Position numbers and translations under genes: made by a program. The notes beneath the pieces are model-generated. The model was not told the origin of the DNA, ran no database searches, and saw only the letters and a program-made list of their open reading frames with translations. DNA of 64,000 nt from Psychrobacillus lasiicapitis (GTDB lineage Bacteria; Bacillota; Bacilli; Bacillales_A; Planococcaceae), in the NCBI RefSeq assembly GCF_006861795.1, contig NZ_VDGH01000012.1, forward strand, positions 62,001-126,000. The letters run 5' to 3'. Positions 15,889 through 24,776 of this stretch are shown here, piece after piece; the stretch's first letter is position 1; the number at the start of each line of letters is the position of its first letter.

Positions 15889-17154
15889 ATGACACTAGAA
15901 ATTAATCAACAATTACTTCCACCGCAAACGTTTGGAGAAAAGCTGAAAAGTATTGGTCCCGGAATTGTTGTTGCCGCAACTGGGGCAGGAACAGCGGATT
16001 TAGTCACTTCGCTCGTAATTGGAACACAATTTGGAATGACATTTGTTTGGGCAATTATCGTTGGATCTGTTTTAAAGTATTTTCTAAATGAAGGGGTCGG
16101 AAGATTATACTTAGCAACCGGGCAAACGATTTTACAAGGCTGGCATCAACTCGGCAAATGGGCTACTGGCTACTTTGGAGTCTACTCAATTATTTGGGGC
16201 TTTGTATATGGAGCTGCCGCCGCCTCCACATCTGGGATGGCGATGCATGCAATGTTCCCAATCATGCCAGTTTGGGCATGGGCTATCATTCATGGGGTTG
16301 TTGGATTTATATTAGTCTGGTTTGGACGTTATTTATTATTCGAAAAAGTAATGACTGTATTAATAGGAGTTATGTTTGTAACAATTATCGGTACAGCGGC
16401 TTTGTTTTTACCAAGTTTCGGTGATTTTTCATATGGCTTAGTACCACGTGTTCCTCAAGGTTCCTTTTTCCTCATGCTTGGATTAGTAGGTGGTGTTGGA
16501 GGGACTATTACCATGGCATCCTATGGTTATTGGTTAAAAGAAAAAGGATGGAGTGGCAGACAGTGGATTTCTGGAATGCGCACAGATTCAAAAATTGCGT
16601 ATTTGCTGACTGGACTATTCACATTTGCCGGACTAATTATTGGTGCCCAATTTTTAGCAGGTTCTGGAGTTAGTATTCGAGATGACGAAGGATTAATAAA
16701 GTTAGCGCATATGCTAGGGGCAGAGTTTGGTACTCCGATGAAATGGATGTTCTTAGTTGCTTTCTGGTCTGCTGCCTATTCGTCACTAATCGGAGTTTGG
16801 AATGGTGTACCTTATCTTTTTGCTGATTTTGTTAAAACAGTACGTAGTAAGAAAAATGTTGCTAATAGTGAAGTATCTACAAAAGATCCTGCCTATCGCT
16901 TCTTCTTATGCTGGCTAACCTTCCCACCGATGATTCTCTTTTATTTTGGTAAGCCAGTTGAACTTATTATTCTTTATGGAGCTTTAGGTTCTTTATTTAT
17001 GCCATTTTTAGCAGCATCTTTACTCTTCCTACTAAATTCGAAAAAAGTACAAAAGGAATTTAGAAACAAATGGGTACCTAATACTGTCCTTATTAGTTGT
17101 CTCATTATGTTTGGATTCCTTGGTATTAAAGAACTCATTAAAATTTTCAGTTAA
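15889..17154 (+). CDS. Nramp-related transporter with atypical metal-site motifs
   Basis: A 421-residue membrane protein with about eleven segments and the general Nramp/COG1914 layout: an N-terminal IGPGIVVAATGAGTADLVTS in TM1 and a MASYGYWLKEKGW segment in the TM6 region. In canonical Mn/Fe Nramp proteins TM1 has DPGN and TM6 has an A/M-x-x-Met-P-H motif that bind the metal. Here TM1 reads ATGAGTAD and TM6 lacks the MPH, so the substrate is probably not Mn2+/Fe2+ by the usual mechanism. Other divergent Nramp relatives carry Mg2+ or trivalent ions, but substrate assignment here would be speculation. Monocistronic between a SigA-like promoter and a terminator. Confidence 0.75.
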   Translation: MTLEINQQLLPPQTFGEKLKSIGPGIVVAATGAGTADLVTSLVIGTQFGMTFVWAIIVGSVLKYFLNEGVGRLYLATGQTILQGWHQLGKWATGYFGVYSIIWGFVYGAAAASTSGMAMHAMFPIMPVWAWAIIHGVVGFILVWFGRYLLFEKVMTVLIGVMFVTIIGTAALFLPSFGDFSYGLVPRVPQGSFFLMLGLVGGVGGTITMASYGYWLKEKGWSGRQWISGMRTDSKIAYLLTGLFTFAGLIIGAQFLAGSGVSIRDDEGLIKLAHMLGAEFGTPMKWMFLVAFWSAAYSSLIGVWNGVPYLFADFVKTVRSKKNVANSEVSTKDPAYRFFLCWLTFPPMILFYFGKPVELIILYGALGSLFMPFLAASLLFLLNSKKVQKEFRNKWVPNTVLISCLIMFGFLGIKELIKIFS

Positions 17155-17175
17155 ACTAATTATGAACAAAATATA

Positions 17176-17209
17176 ATGGCGAGAGCATTTTGCTCTCACC
17201 ATTTTTTTA
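17176..17209 (+). terminator. Intrinsic terminator
   Basis: ATGGCGAGAGCA (from 17176) pairs with TGCTCTCACCAT, followed by seven T. It ends the Nramp-like gene; the opposing small gene ends at its far edge. Confidence 0.85.
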
Positions 17210-17389
17210 TTAAATATTTAATCTAGAAGGATTATTTTTATTGGTAGGTTTGGCTTTGTTTTCGTTATCATTGGCTGTCTTTGCTTCTTTGTTTTGTCCT
17301 CTTACATCTAAATCATCTGGGCTTACATCATAACCAAATCCATATTCTTCACGATCTAGTGATTTTCTCGGGTTTTTACCTTTTGTCAT
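17210..17389 (-). CDS. Small hydrophilic protein of 59 residues
   Basis: Not recognised, but convincingly translated: GGAGGTG stands 7 nt before the ATG. The protein begins MTKGKNPRKSLDREEYGFGY and continues as a charged, low-complexity Asn/Lys-rich tail ending in PSRLNI. No membrane segment. It resembles the small, disordered, often sporulation-linked proteins of Bacillales in composition only. Probably monocistronic. Confidence 0.7.
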   Translation of the reverse strand: MTKGKNPRKSLDREEYGFGYDVSPDDLDVRGQNKEAKTANDNENKAKPTNKNNPSRLNI

Positions 17390-17461
17390 GCATCTTCACC
17401 TCCATGACAAATAATTTGTGCATTTGGTCAGCTTTTATTCATGTGTAATTATGAGTTTAAT

Positions 17462-18553
17462 TTAAGATTTTCTTAGTTTTTTATCCAGTAATTGAAATAC
17501 TCGCTTCAACTTTTCTTTTGGTAACCTTGCATACTGATTACCAACATTCACTTCAAAACTACATGACTTTTGTGTCATTTCTTTTAAATAGCCTGTTAAT
17601 CCGATACTTGTTTCCTTATATAATTCTGCTAATATAGGTTCTACCTCTTCTCTAGATGCCTGAAAATGGACATGAAACATATTGGAAACAGGTACTAGTG
17701 GGATAGTCGAAACAGAATCACAAGAATTGAAATAGAGGGCAAGCTCTATAGCGTCATAGTAAAACTGATTCATCCTCTGTTCATTTTCATCGAAATAATA
17801 ATTAGCACTGACAATATATGGGTATAAACTGATTAGGTCTCCACCATGTCGTCTTTTCCATATTTTCGATTTATCCGTAAACACTTTGTCGCCTGCAAGA
17901 ATTGCACCGGCAACTCCTCCAATTCCTTTATAAAAGGACACATACACGCTATCAAAGAGACTACATACTTCAGCAGCTGTTTTTTCATAATAAGGTAGTA
18001 TTTCAAAAAGTCTTGCCCCATCCAAATGTAGTCTAATTCCTTGATTGCGACAATACATAGAAATACTTTCTATTGTTGCATAATCGGGCAATTGGCCGCC
18101 AATCTCCCGTTGAGGTAATTCAAGTAATATACAAGCCACCTCTTCATCCATATTCGACACATCTTCTAACTCTATTAATCTATCTTTATCTGCTAACAAA
18201 ATAGACTGGATATGATGCAATTCTTTTAACCCAACTTCCTCATGTATTTCTAAATGGCAAAGTGGATGATATGCAACCTTTTTCGAACCTCTATCATCAC
18301 ACCATATACGTAATGCAATTTGCTGGGCCATTGTTCCGCTAGGGAAGAAAACCGCTTTTTCTTTTCCAAGATATTCTGCCATCTTTGTTTGAAATTCTTC
18401 GATAATAGGACCATTACCGTAAATATCACTTTCCTGCTTGCCATCTAAGTTTTGCAAGGCATTCTTCAAGACTTGTATATCTCTCTTTCCATGTCCCGAT
18501 ACTTGATATTTAGTCTCCTTAAATGCTTCGAACAGTAATTTTGCTTCACTCAT
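17462..18553 (-). CDS. Threonine aldolase-like PLP enzyme
   Basis: A 363-residue fold-type I PLP enzyme of the beta-eliminating lyase / threonine aldolase group. Visible: DIYGNGPIIEEFQ near the N-terminus, FPSGTMAQQIALR (phosphate-binding region), HLDGARLFE (cofactor Asp) and the Schiff-base lysine in VSFYKGIGG. Expected reaction is cleavage of L-threonine or allo-threonine to glycine and acetaldehyde; specificity is not readable. The start is the ATG of MSEAKLLF, 8 nt after TGGAG, in preference to a TTG 15 codons upstream with no ribosome site. Confidence 0.85.
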   Translation of the reverse strand: MSEAKLLFEAFKETKYQVSGHGKRDIQVLKNALQNLDGKQESDIYGNGPIIEEFQTKMAEYLGKEKAVFFPSGTMAQQIALRIWCDDRGSKKVAYHPLCHLEIHEEVGLKELHHIQSILLADKDRLIELEDVSNMDEEVACILLELPQREIGGQLPDYATIESISMYCRNQGIRLHLDGARLFEILPYYEKTAAEVCSLFDSVYVSFYKGIGGVAGAILAGDKVFTDKSKIWKRRHGGDLISLYPYIVSANYYFDENEQRMNQFYYDAIELALYFNSCDSVSTIPLVPVSNMFHVHFQASREEVEPILAELYKETSIGLTGYLKEMTQKSCSFEVNVGNQYARLPKEKLKRVFQLLDKKLRKS

Positions 18554-18643
18554 CTTAGTGTCTCCAGTCCATTTTTCGAATAATTGCAATATACTCAATC
18601 TACAATAATTCTTGCACTCTTACAATCGAAAAGTGTACGGTGT

Positions 18644-19360
18644 TTATCTATTTTTTCTTTTTAAAGCAGCTTGTATGTATGCATTGAATACACGTTTGGA
18701 AGCCTCGTCACCGTCCACTGCAAATTCTTCTGGATGCCATTGAAAGCCGAAAACAAAATGATGTTTCGTACTTTCCACACATTCGACGATTCCATCAGTA
18801 GCTCTCGCAACCACTCTCAGGTTTTCTCCAACTACATTTACCGCTTGATGGTGGAATGAATTCACTTTAAACTCATCTTCTTGCAGCAATTCATACAAAT
18901 GACTTTCTTTTTCTACTTTTACTGGATGCGACCTATGTGTACGAATAGCTATTTGAGCATGTTGCATTACTGATTCTTCACGCTGAGAGTGAATAGATTG
19001 ATACAGCGTACCTCCTGAGACGACATTTAACATATGTAATCCCCGACAAACGCCTATATATGGTTTATCCAATTCGAGCATTTTTTTTACTAAATTGAAT
19101 TCCATCTGATCCAACATCGGTGTGATTCTTCCTAGATGTATATGTGGTTCAGCATTGTAATAGGATGGGTCAATATCTTCCCCACCTGTAACAAAGAGAC
19201 CATCGATTTGTTTTGCTAGTTCTTCTATATCTTCTTCTGGGATAAGTGGTATTAATACCGGAATCCCACCAGCTTGTATAATTGCTTGTCCATAGACTGA
19301 CGGCATAAAGTAGTTGCCATCTTCTTTTACTTCGGCAGTTATTCCAATGATCGGTTTCAT
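18644..19360 (-). CDS. Gamma-glutamyl-gamma-aminobutyrate hydrolase family amidase (peptidase C26)
   Basis: Class I glutamine-amidotransferase-like hydrolase of 238 residues. Catalytic Cys lies in YIGVCRGLHMLN, His and Glu in FGFQWHPEE near the C-terminus; GLFVTGGEDIDPSYY is characteristic of the C26 group (PuuD-like). It hydrolyses gamma-glutamyl amide bonds; the physiological substrate here is unknown. Start at the ATG of MKPIIGIT, 6 nt after GGAGAATA. No putrescine pathway genes are nearby. Confidence 0.88.
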   Translation of the reverse strand: MKPIIGITAEVKEDGNYFMPSVYGQAIIQAGGIPVLIPLIPEEDIEELAKQIDGLFVTGGEDIDPSYYNAEPHIHLGRITPMLDQMEFNLVKKMLELDKPYIGVCRGLHMLNVVSGGTLYQSIHSQREESVMQHAQIAIRTHRSHPVKVEKESHLYELLQEDEFKVNSFHHQAVNVVGENLRVVARATDGIVECVESTKHHFVFGFQWHPEEFAVDGDEASKRVFNAYIQAALKRKNR

Positions 19361-19516
19361 TCTTATTCTCCATTCTCCTATTATGTATACGGTAATCAAT
19401 ATACCCAATTTTTCTATAACAGAAACGAAACTTACAATTCTGACTAACTACATTCGTAAGTTTGTTTTTTTTTAACGAGGGAATAATAAAATTAACCAAT
19501 TAAAAGGAGGAGTTAC

Positions 19517-20398
19517 ATGACTACAGATAAATACACAAAAATCGATCAAGAGGTTTCTGGACAAACTCAAAGCAGGCAACCTGGTGCAGAGACAGAAATG
19601 ACTCCACAACCAATTTATGATGATGAAAACTATAAAGGCTCCGAGAAACTCTCTGGTAAAGTAGCACTTATTACAGGCGGTGATAGTGGAATTGGAAGAG
19701 CTGTAGCCGTAGCCTTCGCCAAAGAAGGGGCTAATGTTGCCATTGTATATTTAGATGAAAATGAACAAAAAGACGCGGAAGAAACAATTCAAGCAATCGA
19801 AAAATACGGAGTCAAAGCGTTTAAAATTAAAACAGATTTAAGTGACGAGGAGAATTGTCAAAACGCGGTGGACGAAGTGGTTCAACAGTTTGGACAACTC
19901 AATATATTAGTGAACAATGCCGGAAAACAATTTCCTACAGACGACTTTTTAAAAATTACACCAGATCAATTACAAGAAACGTTTTCTACCAATATATACT
20001 CCATGTTTTATCTGACTCAGGCAGCATTGCCTCATATGTCGAAGGGAGATACAATTGTAAATACTTCTTCGATCACAGCGTATAATGGCTCACCAGAGCT
20101 TATCGACTATTCTGCAACAAAAGGGGCAATCACTGCGTTTACCCGCTCCCTTGCATTACACTTAATAGAAAAAGGAATTCGCGTAAATGCGGTGGCACCT
20201 GGTCCAATCTGGACTCCGCTTATTCCTGCCACTTTTGATGCAAAGAAAGTGGAGCAACATGGGGCTAACACACCAGTAGGTAGACGTGGTCAACCAGCTG
20301 AGCTTGCACCTGCTTATGTCCTTTTAGCCTCTGCCGATTCCAGTTATATGTCGGGACAAACAATCCATGTCGATGGTGGGGACTTCGTAAATTCATAA
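19517..20398 (+). CDS. SDR family oxidoreductase (general stress protein 39-like)
   Basis: A classical short-chain dehydrogenase of 293 residues with the long N-terminal arm found in the GSP39/YhdF/YhxC group (QTQSRQPGAETEM, YKGSEKLSGK). Cofactor motif TGGDSGIG, structural NNAG, catalytic Ser in NTSSIT and Tyr-Lys in YSATKGA, and the C-terminal SGQTIHVDGG. NAD(P)-dependent, substrate unknown. A strong AAAGGAGG precedes the ATG. Monocistronic, with its own terminator. Confidence 0.9.
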   Translation: MTTDKYTKIDQEVSGQTQSRQPGAETEMTPQPIYDDENYKGSEKLSGKVALITGGDSGIGRAVAVAFAKEGANVAIVYLDENEQKDAEETIQAIEKYGVKAFKIKTDLSDEENCQNAVDEVVQQFGQLNILVNNAGKQFPTDDFLKITPDQLQETFSTNIYSMFYLTQAALPHMSKGDTIVNTSSITAYNGSPELIDYSATKGAITAFTRSLALHLIEKGIRVNAVAPGPIWTPLIPATFDAKKVEQHGANTPVGRRGQPAELAPAYVLLASADSSYMSGQTIHVDGGDFVNS

Positions 20399-20405
20399 AC
20401 TAAAT

Positions 20406-20445
20406 AAAAAAGAAGCTTTTTGCACTGGCAGAAAGCTTCTTTTTA
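20406..20445 (+). terminator. Intrinsic terminator, likely bidirectional
   Basis: AAAAAAGAAGCTTT pairs with AAAGCTTCTTTTT around a 12-nt loop, between the convergent SDR and fabF genes. Confidence 0.85.
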
Positions 20446-20459
20446 CTATTTTGTCGTGC

Positions 20460-21695
20460 TTACTCAACGATTTTTTTGAAAGCAAGTACGGCGTTATGCC
20501 CACCGAAACCAAAACCATTTGAAAGTGCATAGTTTATTTCTGTTTCAACAGCTTCGTTTGGTACGTAATTCAAATCGCATTCTTCGTCCGGAGTTTCATA
20601 ATTGATGGTAGCTGGTGCAATATTCTCTAACATACTATTAAGTGTAATAATTGCCTCGATTCCACCCGCTGCGCCAAATAAATGACCCGTCATCGATTTG
20701 GTAGAGCTGACTTTTAAATGATAAGCATGATCACCAAATACGGCTTTAATCGCGTTCGTTTCCGATTTATCCCCTTCTGGAGTACTTGTTCCATGTGCAT
20801 TAATATAATCTATTTCATTAGGATCAATTTGCGCCATATCTATAGCTAGCTTCATCGCTCTTGCTGCTCCATCAAAATCAGGTGATGTAATATGGAATGC
20901 ATCTGTAGTTGAGCCATATCCCACTAGTTCACCTAGAATGGTTGCTCCCCGTTCTTTCGCATGCTCGTACTCTTCCAACACTAAAATACCTGATCCTTCC
21001 GACATAACAAACCCATCACGATTCTTGTCAAAAGGACGACTAGCTTTTTCCGGTGCATCATTTAATGTGGACATCGCTCTCATTCTGGAAAACGCTGCGA
21101 AAGATAATGGATTAATAGATGCCTCTGCTCCTCCTGCTATAATCGCGTCTGAATAACCATGTAAAATATTTAAATAGGCTTCCCCTATTGCATGGTTTGC
21201 CGTAGCACAAGCAGAAACTGGTGAAAAACTTGGTCCTTTAAATCCGTATTTTATCGCAATAATACCAGTTGCCATATTACTGATCATCATCGGCACCATA
21301 AATGGCGATACTCTTCTCGGCCCTTTTTCAAGTAATACTTTATGATTTTCTAGGGTAGTGTTTATTCCTCCAATTCCCGAGCCAATATACACACCTACCC
21401 GGTCTTTGTTTACCGTCTCTAAGTCTAACTGTGATTGATCTAAGGCCTGCTTTGTTGCTGCATAGGCGTATTGCGTATATAAATCATATTTTGCTAAATC
21501 CTTTTTATCTAAGTATTCTTCCGCTGGAAAATCATCTATAATCCCAGCTATTTGTGTATTAATGTCTTTAAAATCATCTGATTCAATTTTTTTAATACCA
21601 GATTTACCTTCTTTAATGTTTTTCCATAATGTAGGCACATCATTTCCTAATGGAGATACGACTCCATAACCAGTTACAACCACTCGACGTTTCAT
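20460..21695 (-). CDS. fabF: Beta-ketoacyl-ACP synthase II
   Basis: A 411-residue condensing enzyme with the full Cys-His-His triad: Cys in SPVSACATANHAIG, His in NAHGTSTPEGD and His in GHLFGAAGG; the FGFGGHN C-terminal block is present. It elongates acyl-ACP with malonyl-ACP in type II fatty acid synthesis. The start is the ATG of MKRRVVVTGYG, 6 nt after AGGAGG; an ATG two codons earlier abuts the ribosome site. It stands alone, without fabH next to it as in B. subtilis fabHA-fabF, so it may be a second copy or a relocated gene. Confidence 0.92.
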   Translation of the reverse strand: MKRRVVVTGYGVVSPLGNDVPTLWKNIKEGKSGIKKIESDDFKDINTQIAGIIDDFPAEEYLDKKDLAKYDLYTQYAYAATKQALDQSQLDLETVNKDRVGVYIGSGIGGINTTLENHKVLLEKGPRRVSPFMVPMMISNMATGIIAIKYGFKGPSFSPVSACATANHAIGEAYLNILHGYSDAIIAGGAEASINPLSFAAFSRMRAMSTLNDAPEKASRPFDKNRDGFVMSEGSGILVLEEYEHAKERGATILGELVGYGSTTDAFHITSPDFDGAARAMKLAIDMAQIDPNEIDYINAHGTSTPEGDKSETNAIKAVFGDHAYHLKVSSTKSMTGHLFGAAGGIEAIITLNSMLENIAPATINYETPDEECDLNYVPNEAVETEINYALSNGFGFGGHNAVLAFKKIVE

Positions 21696-21759
21696 ATACA
21701 TCCTCCTATCTTTTTCCCTTATTTTTATGTTAACTTACTAACAGCTAAATGCCAATTTT

Positions 21760-21805
21760 AAAAAACATATGATCCATTACAATATTTGCAATGAATCATA
21801 TGTTT
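21760..21805 (-). terminator. Terminator of the ytbD-ytbE unit
   Basis: AAACATATGATCCATT (21763-21778) pairs with AATGAATCATATGTTT (21790-21805); read on the minus strand it is followed by a T-run. Confidence 0.8.
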
Positions 21806-21827
21806 AATCAATAATAGTTTGTAGCGC

Positions 21828-22667
21828 TTAAAAATCAAAGTTATCAGGATCAGGTCCTACACGGTGATTTTGATTTAAGCTTTCAATAAGCTGCATGTCT
21901 TCCTCTGACAATTCAAATTCAAAAACATCTGCGTTTTCTTCAATTCGATGTGCTTTTGTAGATTTAGGTATTGTAATAACCCCGTTTTGTAAATCCCAAC
22001 GTAAAATAACTTGTGCTATCGTTTTACCATATTTATTTGCAATTTCCTGAAGCTCTTCATTATCGAGCAATTGCCCTTGCATAAGTGGAGACCAAGCTTC
22101 TAGTTGGATATTGTTCTCCTTACAAAATGCTTTGAGCTCATTTTGTGTCAGTCGTGGATGATATTCCACTTGGTTCACCATCGGCTTAATTTCCGCGTCT
22201 TCCATTAAATCTTTCAGATGATGTATTTGAAAATTACTAACGCCGATTGCTTTTACTCGGCCTTCTTTATAAAGTGTTTCTAATGCTCTCCAAGCCTCTT
22301 TGTATTTACCTTCTACTGGCCAATGTATTAGAAACAAATCTAAATAATCTAAGCCAAGCTTAGACAAACTTTCTTCGTAAGCTGCAATCGTCTTTTCATA
22401 TCCTAACTCGGAATTCCAAACTTTGGATGTGATAAAGAGATTTTCTCTTGCAATTCCCGTTTCTTCCATTGCTTCTCGAATACCTTGTCCAACTCCAGAT
22501 TCATTGCCATAAATAGCAGCCGTATCAATACTGCGGTACCCATGTTTAATAGCAGTTTTCACAGCATCTACTAGTTCTTGCCCTTCTTCTACTTTAAATA
22601 CTCCCAGACCAAACCAAGGCATTTCCACTCCATTATTTAGCACTGTTGTAGATTGTAAATTTTTCAT
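21828..22667 (-). CDS. ytbE: Aldo/keto reductase
   Basis: A 279-residue AKR of the 2,5-diketo-gluconate/methylglyoxal reductase type. Catalytic tetrad residues are visible: Asp in SIDTAAIYGNE with the following Tyr, Lys in ITSKVWN, His in LIHWPVEG; the NADPH-binding IPKSTKAHRIEEN is near the C-terminus. It begins 3 nt after the MFS gene, with GGAGG overlapping the end of that gene. The order HxlR regulator, divergent MFS, AKR is the same as ytcD-ytbD-ytbE in B. subtilis, which supports the name. Confidence 0.88.
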   Translation of the reverse strand: MKNLQSTTVLNNGVEMPWFGLGVFKVEEGQELVDAVKTAIKHGYRSIDTAAIYGNESGVGQGIREAMEETGIARENLFITSKVWNSELGYEKTIAAYEESLSKLGLDYLDLFLIHWPVEGKYKEAWRALETLYKEGRVKAIGVSNFQIHHLKDLMEDAEIKPMVNQVEYHPRLTQNELKAFCKENNIQLEAWSPLMQGQLLDNEELQEIANKYGKTIAQVILRWDLQNGVITIPKSTKAHRIEENADVFEFELSEEDMQLIESLNQNHRVGPDPDNFDF

Positions 22668-22670
22668 CTT

Positions 22671-23879
22671 TTATCGTTCCTCCAATTTCATTAGCTTTTT
22701 TTTATCTTTTCTTTCTAGCATTCGACTAACACCTGTTAGTATTGCGGCAATTACAACCATTAATGCACCTACCCATGTAGTATGGATAATTCCAATAGAT
22801 TCTGCAATAACTCCACCTAAGTAAGATCCTAGTGCGATTCCCGCATTAAATGCCGCAATATTCATGGCAGAAGCAACATCTACTGCACTGGGAACAAAAC
22901 GCTCTGCTAGTATGACAACATATACTTGAAGGCCTGGCACATTCATAAACGCAAACAATCCCATAAAGAAAATCGTTATCAATCCCGCTACTTTTAATGG
23001 TACTGTAAATAACAGTATAAATAACACAATTGCTTGTACAATAAACATATAAAATAGTGAACCGATTGGGTTTTTATTAGAAAGCTTCCCACCTATCATA
23101 TTGCCGATTGCAATCGCAACTCCGTAAACAAGCAAAATAATTGCAATAGTTGCTTGCTTAAATCCAGTTATCGTCTGAAGTAATGGAGATAAATAGGTGA
23201 AGACAACAAATGTCCCTCCGTAACCAAGCGCTGTAATACTCAAGATTAATACGATTCGACTGTTTGTCACAAGCTTTACTTGATCCCGTAGTGTTGTTGG
23301 ATTACCTTTTCTTAGGTCAGAGGGAACAAGTATACTATTAGCAATAAACCCTATTATTCCAATAACCACAATGGCCACAAAGGCAAATCGCCAGCCAAAC
23401 TGTTGACCGATAAACGTACCAAAAGGAACGCCTGTAATGGTAGCAACGGTTAGCCCTGTAAACATAATGGAAATCGCACTTGCTCTACGATTTTCTGGAA
23501 CCAAGTCAGCGGCAATAGTAGATCCTATTGACATAAACACCCCATGTGAAAATGCGGAAATTACACGCGCAATTAGTAAAAGCGTCACGCTGGTGGCACT
23601 TGCAGCAATAGCATTTCCTATAATAAAGACGATCATAATCCATAACAGTAAAGTTTTACGTGGCATTCTGGATGTAAGAGAGGTTAAGATTGGTGCTCCA
23701 AACATTACCCCCAATGCATATAGCGAAACAGTAAGTCCTGCTGTGGACATAGATATATTTAAATCATGAGAAATTAACGGTAAAAGTCCCACGCTAACAA
23801 ATTCAGTCGTTCCGATTGCAAATGCACTTACAGCCAGTGCAAGTAGCGCAAACATGCTTCGTTTTTTATCTAAAATCAT
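22671..23879 (-). CDS. ytbD: MFS transporter, DHA1/arabinose-efflux type
   Basis: A 402-residue major facilitator with twelve membrane segments. The N-terminus SAFAIGTTEFVSVGLLPLIS and the loop 2-3 region SLYALGVMFGAPILTSL are typical of the YdhP/YtbD efflux group. A drug or sugar efflux role is inferred; substrate unknown. Good ribosome site. First gene of the ytbD-ytbE unit, divergent from the HxlR gene that probably controls it. Confidence 0.88.
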   Translation of the reverse strand: MILDKKRSMFALLALAVSAFAIGTTEFVSVGLLPLISHDLNISMSTAGLTVSLYALGVMFGAPILTSLTSRMPRKTLLLWIMIVFIIGNAIAASATSVTLLLIARVISAFSHGVFMSIGSTIAADLVPENRRASAISIMFTGLTVATITGVPFGTFIGQQFGWRFAFVAIVVIGIIGFIANSILVPSDLRKGNPTTLRDQVKLVTNSRIVLILSITALGYGGTFVVFTYLSPLLQTITGFKQATIAIILLVYGVAIAIGNMIGGKLSNKNPIGSLFYMFIVQAIVLFILLFTVPLKVAGLITIFFMGLFAFMNVPGLQVYVVILAERFVPSAVDVASAMNIAAFNAGIALGSYLGGVIAESIGIIHTTWVGALMVVIAAILTGVSRMLERKDKKKLMKLEER

Positions 23880-23997
23880 TTTCCCTTTCCTTTCTTTATG
23901 CTATCGTATTTCATACGTAAAGTACAAAATACAGAGTAAAATTACCGGCAAATGCTATTATGGTTCAAAGGGATTCAAAAGAAAAGTACGCACTTTC

Positions 23998-24048
23998 AAG
24001 TAATATAAGCACCTAAAAGTAATATAGGTACTTCTAGGTACCTATAGA
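23998..24048. promoter_or_regulatory. Candidate YtcD (HxlR) operator repeats
   Basis: Two 17-bp direct repeats, AAGTAATATARGYACYT, at 23998-24014 and 24017-24033, followed by a second AGGTAC and the palindromic TAGGTACCTA. They lie in the 182-bp divergent region between ytbD and ytcD, where a dimeric regulator would be expected to bind. No promoter boxes assigned. Confidence 0.55.
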
Positions 24049-24061
24049 GAAGGAGAAGCAT

Positions 24062-24436
24062 ATGAAGAAAAAAAAGTATAATATATCGGTGGAAGCAACG
24101 TTAGAAGTAATCGGAGGAAAATGGAAATGTGTTATTCTATGTCATCTAACCCATGGGAAAAAACGCACAAGCGAATTGAAGCGTCTTATGCCTGACATAA
24201 CGCAAAAAATGTTAACTCAACAGTTAAGAGAACTAGAAGCAGATGGCGTCATAAACCGAATTGCTTACAACCAAGTTCCACCAAAAGTAGAATATGAACT
24301 TAGTGAATATGGACTTAGCTTAGGAAGCATTTTAGATGCATTATGTGCATGGGGAGAAGTGCATATTACGAAAGTATACGGGGACAAGTTTTCTGTTTTA
24401 GAGGATAGCATTTTAAATGACCAGTTAAAAAGTTAA
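24062..24436 (+). CDS. ytcD: HxlR-family transcriptional regulator
   Basis: A 124-residue winged helix with the family signature GGKWKCVILCHLTHGKKR and SELKRLMPDITQKMLTQQLR. A conserved-type Cys is at the start of the domain (WKCVI). HxlR regulators often respond to electrophiles or aldehydes, which would fit the divergent aldo/keto reductase and efflux pump. Ribosome site GAAGGAG. Orthology with ytcD is supported by synteny. Confidence 0.87.
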   Translation: MKKKKYNISVEATLEVIGGKWKCVILCHLTHGKKRTSELKRLMPDITQKMLTQQLRELEADGVINRIAYNQVPPKVEYELSEYGLSLGSILDALCAWGEVHITKVYGDKFSVLEDSILNDQLKS

Positions 24437-24496
24437 AAAGTTTGTAAAAAGGAATCTATTCAAACGTAATATCAGCTAAGCGTCATATATGCATGA

Positions 24497-24700
24497 TATA
24501 GGGATAATGCGTCGTCAAGATACTAAGATGTCCGCCATGATTTCCGCTCCAGGCGGACGCTTTCCGTGGGGCGAGCGGTGAGCCCCGCAGGAGCGTGAGC
24601 GACGAGGAGATTGAAGCCATGCCCGCGGAAAGCGTCCACCCTGTAGCGAAAATCCCAGCGGACACTTAATAGCTCTGTCTTATAACGCATTATCTCTATA
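24497..24700. repeat. Compact TIR element (204 bp), MITE-like
   Basis: Begins TATAGGGATAATGCGT and ends ACGCATTATCTCTATA, a 16-bp terminal inverted repeat with one mismatch. The interior is GC-rich against an AT-rich background and forms a long imperfect hairpin (GCGGACGCTTTCCGTGGGG against CCCGCGGAAAGCGTCC). Its left half matches the reverse complement of 14590-14680 and its right half that of about 14138-14260, nearly base for base, so it is the outer arms of the 14.1-kb element joined directly. No coding sequence. Confidence 0.85.
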
Positions 24701-24727
24701 AAATGTCCCTAAACAACCGTATTCATT

Positions 24728-24767
24728 AAAAAGCGAGATCCCAATAAATCAGGATCTCGTTTTTTTA
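24728..24767. terminator. Intrinsic terminator between ytcD and spoVR
   Basis: GCGAGATCC (24733-24741) / GGATCTCGT (24752-24760), with A-run on one side and T-run on the other; it ends spoVR on the minus strand. Confidence 0.8.
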
Positions 24768-24776
24768 TATATGCTG

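Noticed and set aside
24483-24665. A 60-codon ORF in the 24.5-kb element
   Set aside because: Open only because of the GC-rich palindrome; not kept in sister elements. The same applies to ORFs at 29577-29837, 41461-41751 and 55821-56060.
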